Shown: positions 12,896-24,901 of the stretch, one piece after another
Numbering within the stretch: position 1 is the stretch's first letter
Layout: the number at the start of each line of letters is the position of its first letter
Source: Gnetum montanum
Taxonomy: Eukaryota > Streptophyta > Gnetopsida > Gnetales > Gnetaceae
Direction of reading: 5' to 3'
DNA: 64,000 nucleotides
NCBI GenBank assembly: GCA_015680685.1
Contig: MNCI01030329.1
Coordinates: 25,929 to 89,928, forward strand
Notes under the pieces: generated by a model
Database searches by the model: none
The model's input: the letters and a program-made list of their open reading frames with translations, nothing else
What the model was told of the DNA's origin: nothing
Program-made: the position numbers and the translations under genes

Positions 12896-13570
12896 ATGGA
12901 CAAACTTAAGCAATCCCTGAATAAGAAAAATACCACCTTAAGTTTATATGACCTGATTATGAATTCTGCTAGACATCGTGAGGTGCTAGTCAAAATGTGG
13001 ACCTCCATATCTATTAGTAAGGACATTTATGCTAATGAGGAAGCTATCTATGTAGTAGTGATTTCTTTCTCAATAGGGAAGGACAAATCAACATCCTTAA
13101 CATTTCAAAATGGTGAAATTAAAGTTAATCCCTAGAATGGAAGGGTGACTACAACACTTATATTCATAACCATACACATAAAACAATTTAAAATATATTG
13201 GGTGCATGTTGATGATGGAGTAGCAACCAATGTCATCCAATGCACCATTGTTAAATGCTTGGGCCTAACTAAGCATGTACAACCTATGACCATCGTAGCT
13301 CTTAATTCATATAATGGATCAAGAGTCATCATCAAGAGGTTTATCTCCTTGGATTTTGTAGCTAGAGAATAATTTCCTACAACTAAAAACTTCTTGGTGA
13401 TGGAAGAGACACTAGGATTCAACCTTATCCTAGGAAGAGCTTGGTTGGCTCAATTACAAGCTGCCTCATTGTCCATCCATCAAGAAATTTATCTTCCTTA
13501 TGAGGGAGGTGAAATCATCATCCATGGTGACAACGTGGCCCCCCTAGCTATCAACAACATGGGCATAGAA
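12896..13570 (+). pseudogene. Pre-protease and aspartic protease relic of element A
   Basis: Retropepsin that would process the Gag-Pol polyprotein. The first part (12896-13135) contains LSLYDLIMNSARHREVLVKM, the helical stretch usual just before protease in Tat elements. The protease follows after one stop at 13132-13134: IHIKQFKIYWVHVDDGVATN carries the active-site region as D-D-G-V (13163-13230), and FNLILGRAWLAQ (about 13419-13454) is the conserved GR-W segment near the C-terminus. A further stop (13370-13372) and the end at the TAG near 13570 mark it as inactive. The usual D-S/T-G triad reads DDG, which may be lineage-specific or decayed. Confidence 0.72.
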
Positions 13571-13582
13571 TAGGGGTCTGAG

Positions 13583-13780
13583 GTGGAGCTTCAAGAAGAA
13601 TCTCCTAGCTGTAGAAAGCAAAAACCCAAGACAACCAAAGATGACAATAAATGCAATACACTATGTGATGAACTCCCTTTCAAAATTTTAAGTGAAGGGG
13701 ATGGTGAGTATAAGCTTGTGGAAAGTAGGCCTTACTCACTTCCTAATCTTGGAAAAATTAGGAAGAGTTTGCACAAGTGA
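13583..13780 (+). pseudogene. Short basic/acidic frame after protease, ending at possible splice donor
   Basis: A 65-residue frame with no known domain follows the protease in element A. Its stop TGA (13778-13780) overlaps a GTGAAG word (13777-13782) that could act as a 5' splice site, so a spliced transcript would skip the stop. Splicing between protease and RT is established for Ogre elements; its use here is inference. Confidence 0.35.
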
Positions 13781-13937
13781 AGTTTACCCTAAGCTTCCCA
13801 TGCCTTTATGACCAAATACAACAATGCCAAATAGTATTATTTTTTCTTTTGCAATTTATCATATGTTTGTTATTTTATGCATGTAGCTTATGCATGTAGC
13901 CATAAATTTATTTGCATTATTTTTACTTATGTTTTAA

Positions 13938-14075
13938 ACATAGTCCATTAAGGCCTAAAACTAGTACTATGGTCTACTATGACCTTAAGTTGGCATTCTT
14001 ATCTACTAAGTTGTTAAACTAGCAAAGTAGCCATAATCACACAATATGACCCATGCCCATAATGGCCTAAAACTA
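13938..14075 (+). repeat. Degenerate 29-bp motif cluster (first site)
   Basis: Three or four decayed copies of the unit seen cleanly at 24459-24575 ('catggcctactaaggccttaaactagcat'-like, split here by small indels). Confidence 0.55.
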
Positions 14076-15103
14076 GCAAATGTTTCATTCATTATGATAT
14101 CTCTTTTTGTTTAACTTATTATCCCATCGATTAGCCATAAACAAATTGTCAATATAGCCATGTTTATAATATTTACTACTATGAATGCATATAGCCAAAA
14201 AGGAACCAACATTGAAAATAAAAATGTCCATAAATACAATGTGTAGCAATAATGGAAAAGAATAACCATCCATAACATAGTCTTTACTAACCATAGCCAT
14301 AAACATAAATACAAAAACAAATAGACAATAAGTAAACTGAAGGAGGTTGCTGAGTAGTATCTAGAGGAGGAGGTGGTGGGTCATTCCCACCATCATGATT
14401 GGAGCTACCAATGTATCTTAATACATAAAAGTGCAACAACATATAGCTAGTTAGTAACCAATAGCCAAAATCATGACTCAAAACATAGATTAAAGCATAA
14501 GATATATCAAACCTACAAAGAGTCTGGCTCCATCACTTCTAGGGGTAAATGGGAAAGACCTTTCTCCAAATGATGGAGGATCTAGTCCTTTGTCATGTTG
14601 ACCTAGTCAACATCCCAAATATTAATGCCAAAAGGAATGTCAGATGTATCTATCAGAGTCTAACTAGAAGGCTTATGAGTAACAGTAGTTGTATTAGTCT
14701 CACCTGCAATGGTAGTGATTTGAAGAGTAGGGGATTACTCCACCTTGAAAGTTCTTTTAAAGAGTTTATAAGTGCTCTCTACTTGGATTCCCTAAATGAA
14801 TAACTCTTTCTTGTGTCATTCAACTAATTCTTCCTTAGGCCATTTCAGGTATGGCCCATAATTAACTTTATACTACTATTTGTAGGCCTTTTGTGTCTTG
14901 CCCCAATAAAGGACCCAAGCACAATGATCCTTCTAGTCTTCAACCTTTTGGGAGATGAGGTTCATTTGCATATGTTGCTCCACCATCTCCCATAGGACCA
15001 CTACTTTTTCTTTAACGACATGCCAATAGTGAGCCCATGTGATCTCCTTAGTTTCTAACATCCTCGAGTTAGCCACTTGGGCTTCCAAAAAGACTTTACA
15101 GTC

Positions 15104-17393
15104 TCAAAGGTTCCTAATCATATCCTCCTTCCTTTGAACCTTTTCCCTCAAGGCCACAACTTCCTTCCATAGGGATTCATTGGACTTGTCTAGCTCCCAT
15201 GAAGCTTTGGCACATGACATTCCTAAATTACTGGTAGTGTCATATAGCTTCATGGGTACACTAGACACATTAGAGGGAAGTCTAGGAAAAGATTCTATCT
15301 CAATGTCCTGTTGGAGTCCTACACCATGGATGGTATTGAACAAAGCATAAAATGCAATCACAAGACAGAAACTCAAATAGCCATAAAGCAAATAAATCCT
15401 ACAACCAAAGCACATAAAATAAAATCCATACCTATCTTAGGTGCAACTTGAAACAATTGATTGATGATGTCCTTAGCCATTTCATGTAGAAACTCCACTT
15501 TGTCTGGAGTCTCTACCCATAGTTTCATGTGAAACTTAGGGATGGAAGCTTGTACTGGTGGCTCAAGAACTACTATAATCATAACAATCATCGAAAGGTT
15601 AGGATGAAAAACAAATATAAGTAATGCAATATAGCAATAATATTAAGGCATAGGCATACCTAGATCCTCCTCCTCTTCCCCCCTTTGGGATAATGATGGG
15701 AGTGGTACCTAGTAGCACCTCACCAAACAAGGCATGCAGATCATCTATGCCCATATTAGTAAGTCCTTCAACCATGGGTTTCTTTAGGAGTGCCTCTTCT
15801 ACATGCCTTTGTTCTACCTCCATAGTAGCTTGGGCTACTATAACCTGATGCTTATCTATAACCATAACACATAGAAAACCAATTAACACATGAAACCATG
15901 AAGTAGCCATAAAATTTTAAAACATGAAAGATCCAAAGTTAAACAAAGCATACCTATGACTACCTACTATGATGGCTTAAGCTTAAACTTAAGCTTCTTT
16001 GGGATAGGTTAAATTGATGCTAGGGGTGCCACCTCCATAGGCCTTTTGAGTTTCTCCCTAGCTATCCCCTTGACCTTTCTGCACCATTGTTTGGCCTTTT
16101 GAACACTAGTAGGAAATGAAAGAGGCTCATCATCATCAGTACTATTAGGAGACTCATACTGCCTAACATCAAGATTCTTAGTAGTGATAGATAATGTCTC
16201 ATCCAACCCCTATGATGGGTTCTAAGCTTGCACCATTGGATAAATTTGTTTTATCAAAGGCTTAAAAACTTGACTTGGGTTTTGGGAAACCCATTGTCCA
16301 TTCCCATAGACCACTAGAAACTCTGAAAACCTCTTTAGATAACCTACAAAAAATGCAAAGTGCATATGGATTACCGTAGAGGTATCAACATGGAGTCTAA
16401 GAATCTTCTCTTGAAGCCTGGTAGCCAAAGAAGTAACCCAATCAAATTTGACACCCTCAATTAAGACCTTCTTAAAGGTTCACCCATGTGCTAGGCTGAT
16501 CACCTTCTTTTGTGATAGTAGTTTTGGAAATGCATGAGACGTAAACAACAGGTGTCATTCCTTGCATTAGGATTTTTGATGCTATCCATTGAAATTTTAG
16601 AGTGGCCCATGCTAGCACCAAGCCACTCTACAACTTTCTCATGATTGCCTAATTCCCTCAATGTCTTGGTAGGAAACTTGGCCCCATTAGTAGGGACCCC
16701 AAACAAGTAATGAAAGAGGCCAACACTTATGCCAATGTTCACCTTCACACCTTGAATGATGGTGCTAAAGTGATTGACCTTCTCATGAAAGGAGTCGATA
16801 ACATGCAACATATCCATAGCAAGAATGGAAGGAATATGTGCCATAAATACATCAAGAAAACCTATACATTGGATGTTTACTTGAAAGTATCCAAGCACCT
16901 ATCCCTTTAGCCACTCTAGTGCTAATGCCACATCACCAAATTTTAGGATAGGGGTTTCCACATGACATGAATGTGTAAGTGGTATAGTAACATTAGTTGA
17001 GGTGGAAGGTCTTGCGAAGTAATAACTAAAAGTTAGCATCCATATGAGAAATTTCAATGACCAAGAAAAGCAATAAAATGCTTAACACCATAAAGCCATA
17101 ACAACATTAGAATCCATATGCTCACCTTTACTTTTCTTCTACAGTGCAAAGGTTATAGCTACAAGAGTCTGATCTATGTTTCCAGCATCTACCCTTCCAA
17201 CTATGAATCCTCTTATCATCCTTGCACTTCTTATATACCATGTTGAACCTAGTTGTGAATTAATCCAAGTAGTTTGAGCCATTACTAGGATTTGGTCATT
17301 AATGATCAAACCTTGCTCGTTGACCTTGTACTTGAAAGAAGTAAAATTAACAAAGTTAGGTAAAGGAGTCAAGGCAAGATCATGTAAAATCAT
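15104..17393 (-). pseudogene. Antisense gene-like relic with several exon-like segments in element A
   Basis: On the strand opposite to gag and pol, seven open segments follow one another in consistent order: 17393-17139, 16898-16500, 16428-16222, 16206-16009, 15910-15599, 15591-15373 and 15415-15104. They read like parts of a real protein rather than chance: a globular stretch with VGLFHYLFGVPTNGAKFPTK (within 16898-16500), an acidic serine-rich part followed by a basic part (16206-16009), and a helical, probably coiled-coil end (KSNESLWKEVVALREKVQRK, within 15415-15104). Segments are separated by AT-rich pieces that often start with a GTATG-like donor word on the minus strand (for example at 15660). 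Frames do not join cleanly everywhere, so the copy is broken. I do not recognise the protein. Antisense extra ORFs are described in Grande-type Tat elements; relatedness to those is untested. Confidence 0.5.
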
Positions 17394-17929
17394 AAGAAAA
17401 CATTACAATAACCATGTTAACCCTTATAGATGATACATGGTGCTAGGTGGGTTCTGGAATAATCTATTGGCTTAATGTATCATCATCAGAGTATTATCAC
17501 TATTATATTAACTATGCTTTGGCATTGTCCAGATATTTGATAGGTAGCATGAACTTACAGCATCTGTGGGCCTCCCTTTGGTCTTAGGAATTGATTTATT
17601 AGTAATATACCTAGTAATAAGTCCTGATGCCTAAGGCAATAGGGTCTCCAGAACAACCCTATCTACATCCATAGAGAAGTGTAACCACAACATCACACTG
17701 AAGTTGTTCAGGAGGTAGGCAAGGAAGTTCCTTACCTTAGGTTGAAACCATAATGAGAGCTTCCCAAGAGGCATGTCCTACGATAAAGTATTGGTCTTGG
17801 GATGACCAATGTATCACAAAATACCTACCAGGTTCACTATGATGAGAATAGGCCTCAAGAAGACCTTGCACAAAACAAAGCAAAAACATTGTAACCAATT
17901 AGAATTTCTTAACACATTAGGAAAACATT

Positions 17930-18950
17930 TTAGTCAGAGGTGAAATTAGCCTCTATAGAAAGCTCTAAGGTGGTTATACAATAAGCTTAAGAAATTTCAT
18001 AGCAAAGCACTATTACAATATTTCAAAGCAAAAACATTATGGCCTATTAGAGTTAGTTAGCAAATTTAGACAAAACATTTAGTCAAAGGTGAAATTAGCC
18101 TCTGTAAAAAGATCTTAGGTGTTTATCTGAATTTGCCTAAGTAATTTCATCACAACATTGCATTATGACCAATTGGGATTTCTTTACAAACTTAGAGAAA
18201 ACTTCCTAACTCAGATGTGAAATTAGCTTATGTAAAAAGCTCTTAGGTGTTTCTCTAAATTTGCCTAAGTAATTTCATCACAACCTTGCATTATGACCAA
18301 TTGGGATTTCTTTAAAAATTTAGAGAAAACTTCCTAAGTTAGAGGTGAAATTAGCTTATATAAAAACCTCATAGGTGTTTATCTTCATTTTCCTAAGTAA
18401 TTTCATCGTAACCTTGCATTATGAATAACTGGGATTTCTTTACAAATTTAGAGAAAACTTGCTAAGTTAGAGGTGACATTAGCTTATGTAAAAAGCTCTT
18501 AGGTGTTTATTTGAATTTTCCTAAGTAATTTTATCACAACATTGCATTATGACCAACTAGAATTTCTTTACAAATTTAGATAAAAAAATATAGTCAGAGG
18601 TGAAATTAGGCTTTGTAAAAATCTCTAAGGTGTTTATCTAAATTAGCCTAAGTAATTTCATCACAACTTTGCATGACCTTGCATTATGACCAATTGGAAT
18701 TTCTTTACAAATTTAGAGAAAACTCCCTAGTTGGAGGTGAAATTAGCCTCCCTAAAAGCTCTAAGGTGTTTATCTAAATTAGCCTAAGTAATCTCATCAA
18801 AATCTTGCATGATCTTGCATTATGACCAATTGGAATTCCTTTACAAATTTAGAGAAAACTTTCTAAGTCAAAGGTGAAATTAGCTTTTGTAAAAGCTCTT
18901 AGGTATTTATCTAATTAGCTTGAGAAATTTCATAAAAACATTGATGTCAT
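17930..18950 (+). repeat. ~130-bp tandem repeat array, about eight units
   Basis: The phrase 'ggtgaaattagc' recurs near 17940, 18090, 18219, 18346, 18474, 18601, 18738 and 18874, giving periods of about 127-150 bp. Each unit also holds 'ttgcattatgaccaa', 'tttctttacaaatttagag', 'ctcttaggtgtttatct' and 'cctaagtaatttcat'. Central units are well conserved, outer ones decayed. It directly follows the upstream end of the antisense relic. Confidence 0.9.
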
Positions 18951-20529
18951 ATTTTATAGCCTTAATAACCAAATAAGTGTAGCCAAAACTATATGTTAGT
19001 CTAAATTATGCATAACTTTAGAAAAAGCATCTAAATTATGCTTAAATTTGAAAAAAAGCAAGCATAAGTTAAGAAAAAGCATCTAAAATTATGTAAAGCA
19101 TGCATAAATTTGGAAAAAAACATCTAAACTATGCACAAATTTAGAAAAAAACATGATAAACATGGAAAAAGCTATGAAGCCATAACAAAAACTTAATTCA
19201 AAGAGAAAAAGCTTTTACTTCCTAGAAAAAAACAAGAAATCAACCACTTCTATTTTGGGTAATGCACTACAACCTTAATAAAAAATTCATAAATTTTTTT
19301 TTAACTACAATCGGAGTGATTCCACTTTGGTTGGGAGACAAGCCAAACCCTATGCAACCAAGACTAGAATTTTCCATTTTCGTATGAAAATTTCATAAAT
19401 CTACATGAAATTACAAAAGTGGCACAAATAGCCTAACTGCGCAACATTAGGGAAACAATCATAAATCCCTTGTTTCATATTCAAATTAAATGAGATCGTA
19501 ACCATTAGAAATCTAAAATAAATGGCTACAAATTTATAACTCTTGATTTTACAAATATGTAGCCATTTTACTAAGAAAAAATACATAACTTGGCTCTCTT
19601 TTTCATAGTAAAATTTCAAAAAACCCAAAGCCTTAACTTCATATAGCCATTAAAATGATTGAAATAGCCAAAACCATTTAAAACCATCTAAATTCACATC
19701 AAAAAATGGGATAATATTTTGTTAAAATTTAATTTTAAGAAATACTAATGCCTAGATCTAAAAAAAATGACCATATCCCAAGATTTTGAGAAAAAAGCAC
19801 AAAATACCAAGGCCTATTTTCAAAATCAAATCTACAGAAGCTAAAGTGAAAAAATAAACATAGATCTACATGGAAGTAGCCAAAATAGGAGGTGGGATTT
19901 TGTGAGAATTCTAACATAATCCACCCATCACAGTAGATTTGAAAAAATGGCCCTAAGACTTAGAATGCGAAAACAAGAAAAATCACAAAAAATAAAGTTA
20001 AAATCAGGTGGAATTACCTACCTTGGAGCAATTATAGATGGGTATTGGATGGAGATAGGCCTTGGAACCTCTACTAATTCAATTTAATGCTTTTCCATCC
20101 CCTAGATTATTTGGGTGCCATGGGAGGTTCAACATTAAGAAAGAGAGAAATTGGGGGAAGATGAGGGTTCTATGCTGGTTGTAGGGGATATGGGATGCTT
20201 TCATGCTAAATATTAATTATGGCCACCACAAGAATCTTTTCCAGAGCTCTCCTCCAATGTGTTGTTATTGAAGAATGACAATTATGAGCAAAATTTGCAA
20301 ATTTTGACTTATAAACCCATCAAAACCTAAACAAAACCATGACTGCTAATAAAGTGCATCATGACTAAAAGTGTATAGAAGCAAAAGGGGGGAAATTTTA
20401 GTTCATGTTGGTTCTAAGGGGGAAATACCTTCCCTCTTCAAAATTTTAAATTTTTAGATTGTGGGCCACACCCTGTGCCTTCCTTTTTGACCAAACTTAC
20501 CAATTTCAACACCTAAAACATTATGGCAA
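18951..20529. other. AT-rich stretch without recognisable content
   Basis: Repeated words such as 'aaaaagcatctaaa' at 19020-19160, then unstructured AT-rich sequence. No gene, RNA or element end seen. Confidence 0.5.
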
Positions 20530-23500
20530 CCTTTCCCCCATGCATCCATGCTAGGAATACCACGCTAAGAATGGAAACATGTTTATCATTTTTCAAATTT
20601 ATTAGCATTACAATATCTTTCTATTTTTAGTAATCCAGACTTACCTTTTTCAACACTAGGTCTTCAAATTTGGACAAAACATGAACAAGGTTGAGCACCA
20701 TGGATTTCCACAGTTAGGCAATAGTTCCCAGCATGGAAGAAGGGGGTTGATAATTAGTATTACCTCCTAACATCCATAAAGCATAAGTTTAACCCCAAAT
20801 TGAACCCCACATGACCTATAACCCTTCCAAGTATCTCTAGTGGCCTTGGAACCTCACCAAACCTTGTTGAAACTAGTCAAAACTTGTCAAAACCTAGGAT
20901 TTGATGTTTTCCACACCGAGGAAGACTTCTCCCACACTAATCCTCTCAACATCAGCATGGAAAGATGGGGGGAAGTAAAACATGACCTAAGTTGATGACC
21001 TAATGATTGTTTCTTGATGCTAGATGACCCTTGGACCTTACTTGGAGCTTCAAAACACTCCAAAATGAGTAAAGCATGGTACAAATCTATCACCCATATC
21101 TCATCTAGTATGGGGCCACCATTTTTAGCATGGAAGAAATGGGAAAAGTTACATGAGACACATAGAAGCCTCCAAACCATCAAATCTTGACACTTAACAT
21201 TGACCATTGATACTGATAACCTTAGAGGTCAACATGCATGGTTGATTAACTTCAAATCTAGCCTAGAATTGACATTCTTGATTTAGGGGACCTCTTCCAT
21301 GTTTATCCTTCCAACCTTAACTTGGAAAAAATGGGGGAAGCCTAGAAACCCCCTCACAACCCCCTAAACAACTAGATCTTGACCTTGGGCATTGATGACC
21401 AATGCTGACAAGCCTATGAGTGCTCATGCATGGACAACCGAGCCAAAATAATAAAAAACACTTTTTTCCTAATTTTCCATGTTGATCATGGAATCCCTAG
21501 TGTGGAAAATGTGTGGAAAGTCCAAAAAATAGGTTATGACCTTTGAGATAGTCAAGTTTCAGCATCAGATAGCAGTAGGCGACACAGGTGACCTTAGGGC
21601 CTACATGCATAATTGATAGTGGTCAAAAGTAATCAAAAAGATTTCCCCCAAATTTTCCATGCTAATTATGGAAACCCCAACATGGAAAAATATGGGTAAG
21701 TCTAATAAATACCTTAACAACATTGGAACAATGAAATTTTAACATCAAGTAGTAGCCATCGTCACAAGCAACTTGGGAAGCTTGCACGCATATTCAATAG
21801 TGGCCAAACATGATCAAAAAGCTTTACATTAATTTTAAATTCTTATCTTAAAACCCCTAGTGTGGAAAATGGAGATAAGTCAAAAAAGTTCCTTTTCAAC
21901 TTTGAAATAGTGAAATTTTAACATCAAGTAACATCAGTCATCTACAGTAACCTTGGAAACTTGCATGCATGGTTGAAAATGGCCAAAAGATATCAAAAAT
22001 AATTTTGCCTACTTTTTCATGCTAGGAATGGAAGCCCCAATGTGGAAAAAAAGGGGGAAGCCAAAACACCACTCATCAACCTTCAAGACAACTAGATTTT
22101 AACATTAGGCATTGACCATCCACCAGCAACCTTAGGAGCCCACATGCATGATAAAAAGTGGCCATAACACATAAAAAAGCTTTTCCCCCCTTTTTACATG
22201 CTGAACATGAAATCTCTAGCATGCAGAAATGGGGAAAGAAGTGCAAAAATGACTTTAAAAAACTCTAAAATGACCAATTTTAACACCAAACCTCAGTCCT
22301 TAACCCCAACAACCCCAAAGATTGACATGTAAAGTTTATTAAGGTTAAAATTAATTAAAATCCACTCTCACTTATTTTCCACACTGAGCATGAAAGCCTC
22401 TATGTGGAAGGAAAGGGGGAAGATAAAAAACCACATAAATAAACCCAAAATTTCCAAAACTTGAGACCAAACCTGAGTCCTCGACCTTAGTAATCTTGGA
22501 GGTTGACATGCAAAGTCGATTGATGTAAAAATTTGTTAAAAATCCACTTCCCATTATTTTCCATGTTGAGAAATCTATTTCTAGGCTAGAAGAAAAGGGG
22601 GAAGCCAAAAAAACCACTTGGGAATGCCCAAAATTACCAAACGTTAAGACCAAACCTTAGTCCTCCAACCCAGTAGCCCTAGAGGTTAACATGTGAAGTT
22701 GATTAAGGTCAAAATTGGCCAAAAATTTACTCCTTATTTTCCATGGTGAGATATCTATTACTTGCTTGGAAGAAATTGTAAAAGCCAGAAAAACACTTGG
22801 GAATGTCCAAAATTACCAAAACTTGAGATGAAACCTTAGTCCTCAACCTTGGCAGCCCTAGAGGTTGACATTCAAAGTTGATTGAGGTTAAAATTGGTTA
22901 AAAACCCACTTCCATTTGTTTTCAAAATTGAGAATGGATTTATTATCATGGAAGAAAGGGGAAAAATAAAAAAACCAATTAGGAATTCCCAAAATTATCA
23001 AAACTTAAGACCAAACCATAATCCTCAACCCCAGTAGCCCCAAAGGTTGACATGAAAAGTTAATTGAGGTCACAATTGGTTCAAAATTAACTTCCCTTTG
23101 TTTTTCATGCTATTAATGGAAGCCTTAGCATGGAAGAAAGGAAAAAATCTAGAAAAACACTTATTAATGCTGAAAACTATCAAATTTTGACATGGATCCA
23201 TGGCCCTTGAGCTTGATAATCCTGGGAGGCAACATGCATAGTTGATTCTGACTTGAATTTGACTAGATCTACAATTCTTACTTTTTTCATGCTAGACTAA
23301 CCTCCGTAGCATAGAAACAAAGGGGGGACATTGCTTTTCCACATTTGAGAGAAATATGACACTCTTATAAGACAAAGACCTTTGCCGAGGAAGCCTAGGA
23401 CCTCACAGCCTTAAGATTTTACTTGTTTGACCTCATTTCAATCTTCAAAACCAAATTTTCCCATTATTACACATTGGAGTAACTCTCTTGATATGTAAAT

Positions 23501-23930
23501 AGGGATGAAAGGACTTAAGTACCCTTAAATAGCCTTAAAACATGTCCAAAATGAGCTAGAAACTTGCAAAATCAAAGTTTGTAGCCCTAGGGGCGTAGAA
23601 ACCTTGTCAAAGTACTCCAAAACCACTCTAAATTTATTATATAAGTGTTCCTATATTTTTTCATTCTTAGGATACTATTACCAACATGGAAGAAGGGGGG
23701 AATTCATTTCAACACCTATTGACACTCAAAATAGCCTCAAATTACCTTAGAACCAAGCTGAGAGATGCACAAGTTTTAGATTTAGAATCTAGCTATTTAT
23801 TTGATCATATTGATGTTATTTTTGCTTGGATTTTGGTTCCCCATGCTAACCCCTCTCTTTTTCATACTAGTCAATGTGGAAAGAATGGGGGAAGGCTTCA
23901 TAACCTTTTTTTTTTTAGCATTTATAGACC
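20530..23930 (+). repeat. ~180-bp tandem repeat array of element A, about 18 units
   Basis: Units begin with words like 'ttttccatgctgagcatgg' and continue with 'gtggaagaaagggggaag', a middle with 'aaattttaacatcaa' or 'ccaaacctcagtcc', and an end with 'gcatgcatgattgaagt'. Clear starts are near 21473, 21653, 21833, 22014, 22190, 22374, 22553, 22733, 22914, 23097, 23280, 23460 and 23650, so the period is close to 180 bp; earlier units from 20530 are less regular. The central word (…ccaatgtggaagaaaggggg…) also occurs in the LTRs of the same element. Confidence 0.85.
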
Positions 23931-24458
23931 TCGCTGAAGTCCAATTTTGAAGGATTTGACCTTGGGTTTCCTTGGGAAGGTTATGGGACCTTTACTTTGG
24001 ACCTGTAAGCATCCTAAAATATATTTTCCTTATTTTACATAATAAGGGTCCTTGTTTCCATGCCAAGCCCAATGTTGAAGCCTCAAAGCAGTTGATTTTT
24101 GGGTCTAGATAGCATAGAAATAATCCTGATTAATGATTGAACTAACCTAATAGCCTTGTAATCTCAAAACATGGCCTACTAAGGCATAAATCTTATAAAA
24201 ATTAACCATTTTTGACCTATATTAACCAAATTTTACTATATATGGCCTATTTTAGTTGATTTCTAACATATTATATAATGTTTTTATTTTTTAGACTTAT
24301 ATTACCTTATGGACATGGTTGACCTTTTATGGCTTCTATAAAACTCTATATGTTCTTTTTTTTATCTTATTACAACTCTATTTATATTTTTTTGGCCTTT
24401 AAATGGTATCAAATAGTGGGGTTTAACCTTCCATGACCACCATTTGACACCATATGAC

Positions 24459-24575
24459 CATGGCCCACTAAGGCCTTAAACTGGCATCATGGCCTGCTAA
24501 GGCCTTAAATTGGCATCATAGTCTACTAAGACTATAAAATTGCATCATGGCCTAATAATGCCTTAAAATGGAAAA
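24459..24575 (+). repeat. 29-bp minisatellite, four units
   Basis: Successive units 'catggcccactaaggccttaa…ggcat' repeat every 29 bp with few changes (starts 24459, 24488, 24517, 24546). The same unit occurs downstream of pol at 28302-28397, singly near 4133 and 4546 in element B, and decayed at 13938-14075. Confidence 0.9.
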
Positions 24576-24901
24576 AATATGACCTTTATTGATCATTTAT
24601 AGCCTTACTCCTTGTATCTCCCCTTGTTTGACCTTTATGTAACATTTGTTCACCTCTATTACACTTTTTTGAATATACCTCATCTTATTAATGACCTTGG
24701 ATGCCTTGAATGCATTAGATTTGAATATTTTTTATGGCATATTAACATTATTTATTCAATTTTACCTAGGTGCCACTTAATATGCTTATGGTTGATGTGC
24801 AGGATCAAAGTATGAGTACCTAGGAGCAAATCAGTTTTCCTTTGTGTGCTATTAAATGATGTATCAACTATGGTTGCCTAGATTTTGAGCTTGAGAGTCT
24901 T

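Larger units (their letters stand above)
13781..24801 (+). other. 11-kb intron-like spacer between protease and RT of element A
   Basis: No sense-strand domain is present here. The spacer contains, left to right: degenerate 29-bp motifs (13938-14075), an antisense gene-like relic (about 15104-17393), a ~130-bp array (17930-18950), AT-rich sequence with no recognisable content (18950-20530), a ~180-bp array (20530-23930) and a second 29-bp array (24459-24575). The sequence gttgatgtgcag (24791-24802) just before pol could be a 3' splice site. In Ogre elements an intron occupies this position. Confidence 0.5.

Noticed and set aside
17930-18950. Possible CRISPR array
   Set aside because: Units are contiguous tandem repeats of ~130 bp without unique spacers, in a plant retrotransposon.
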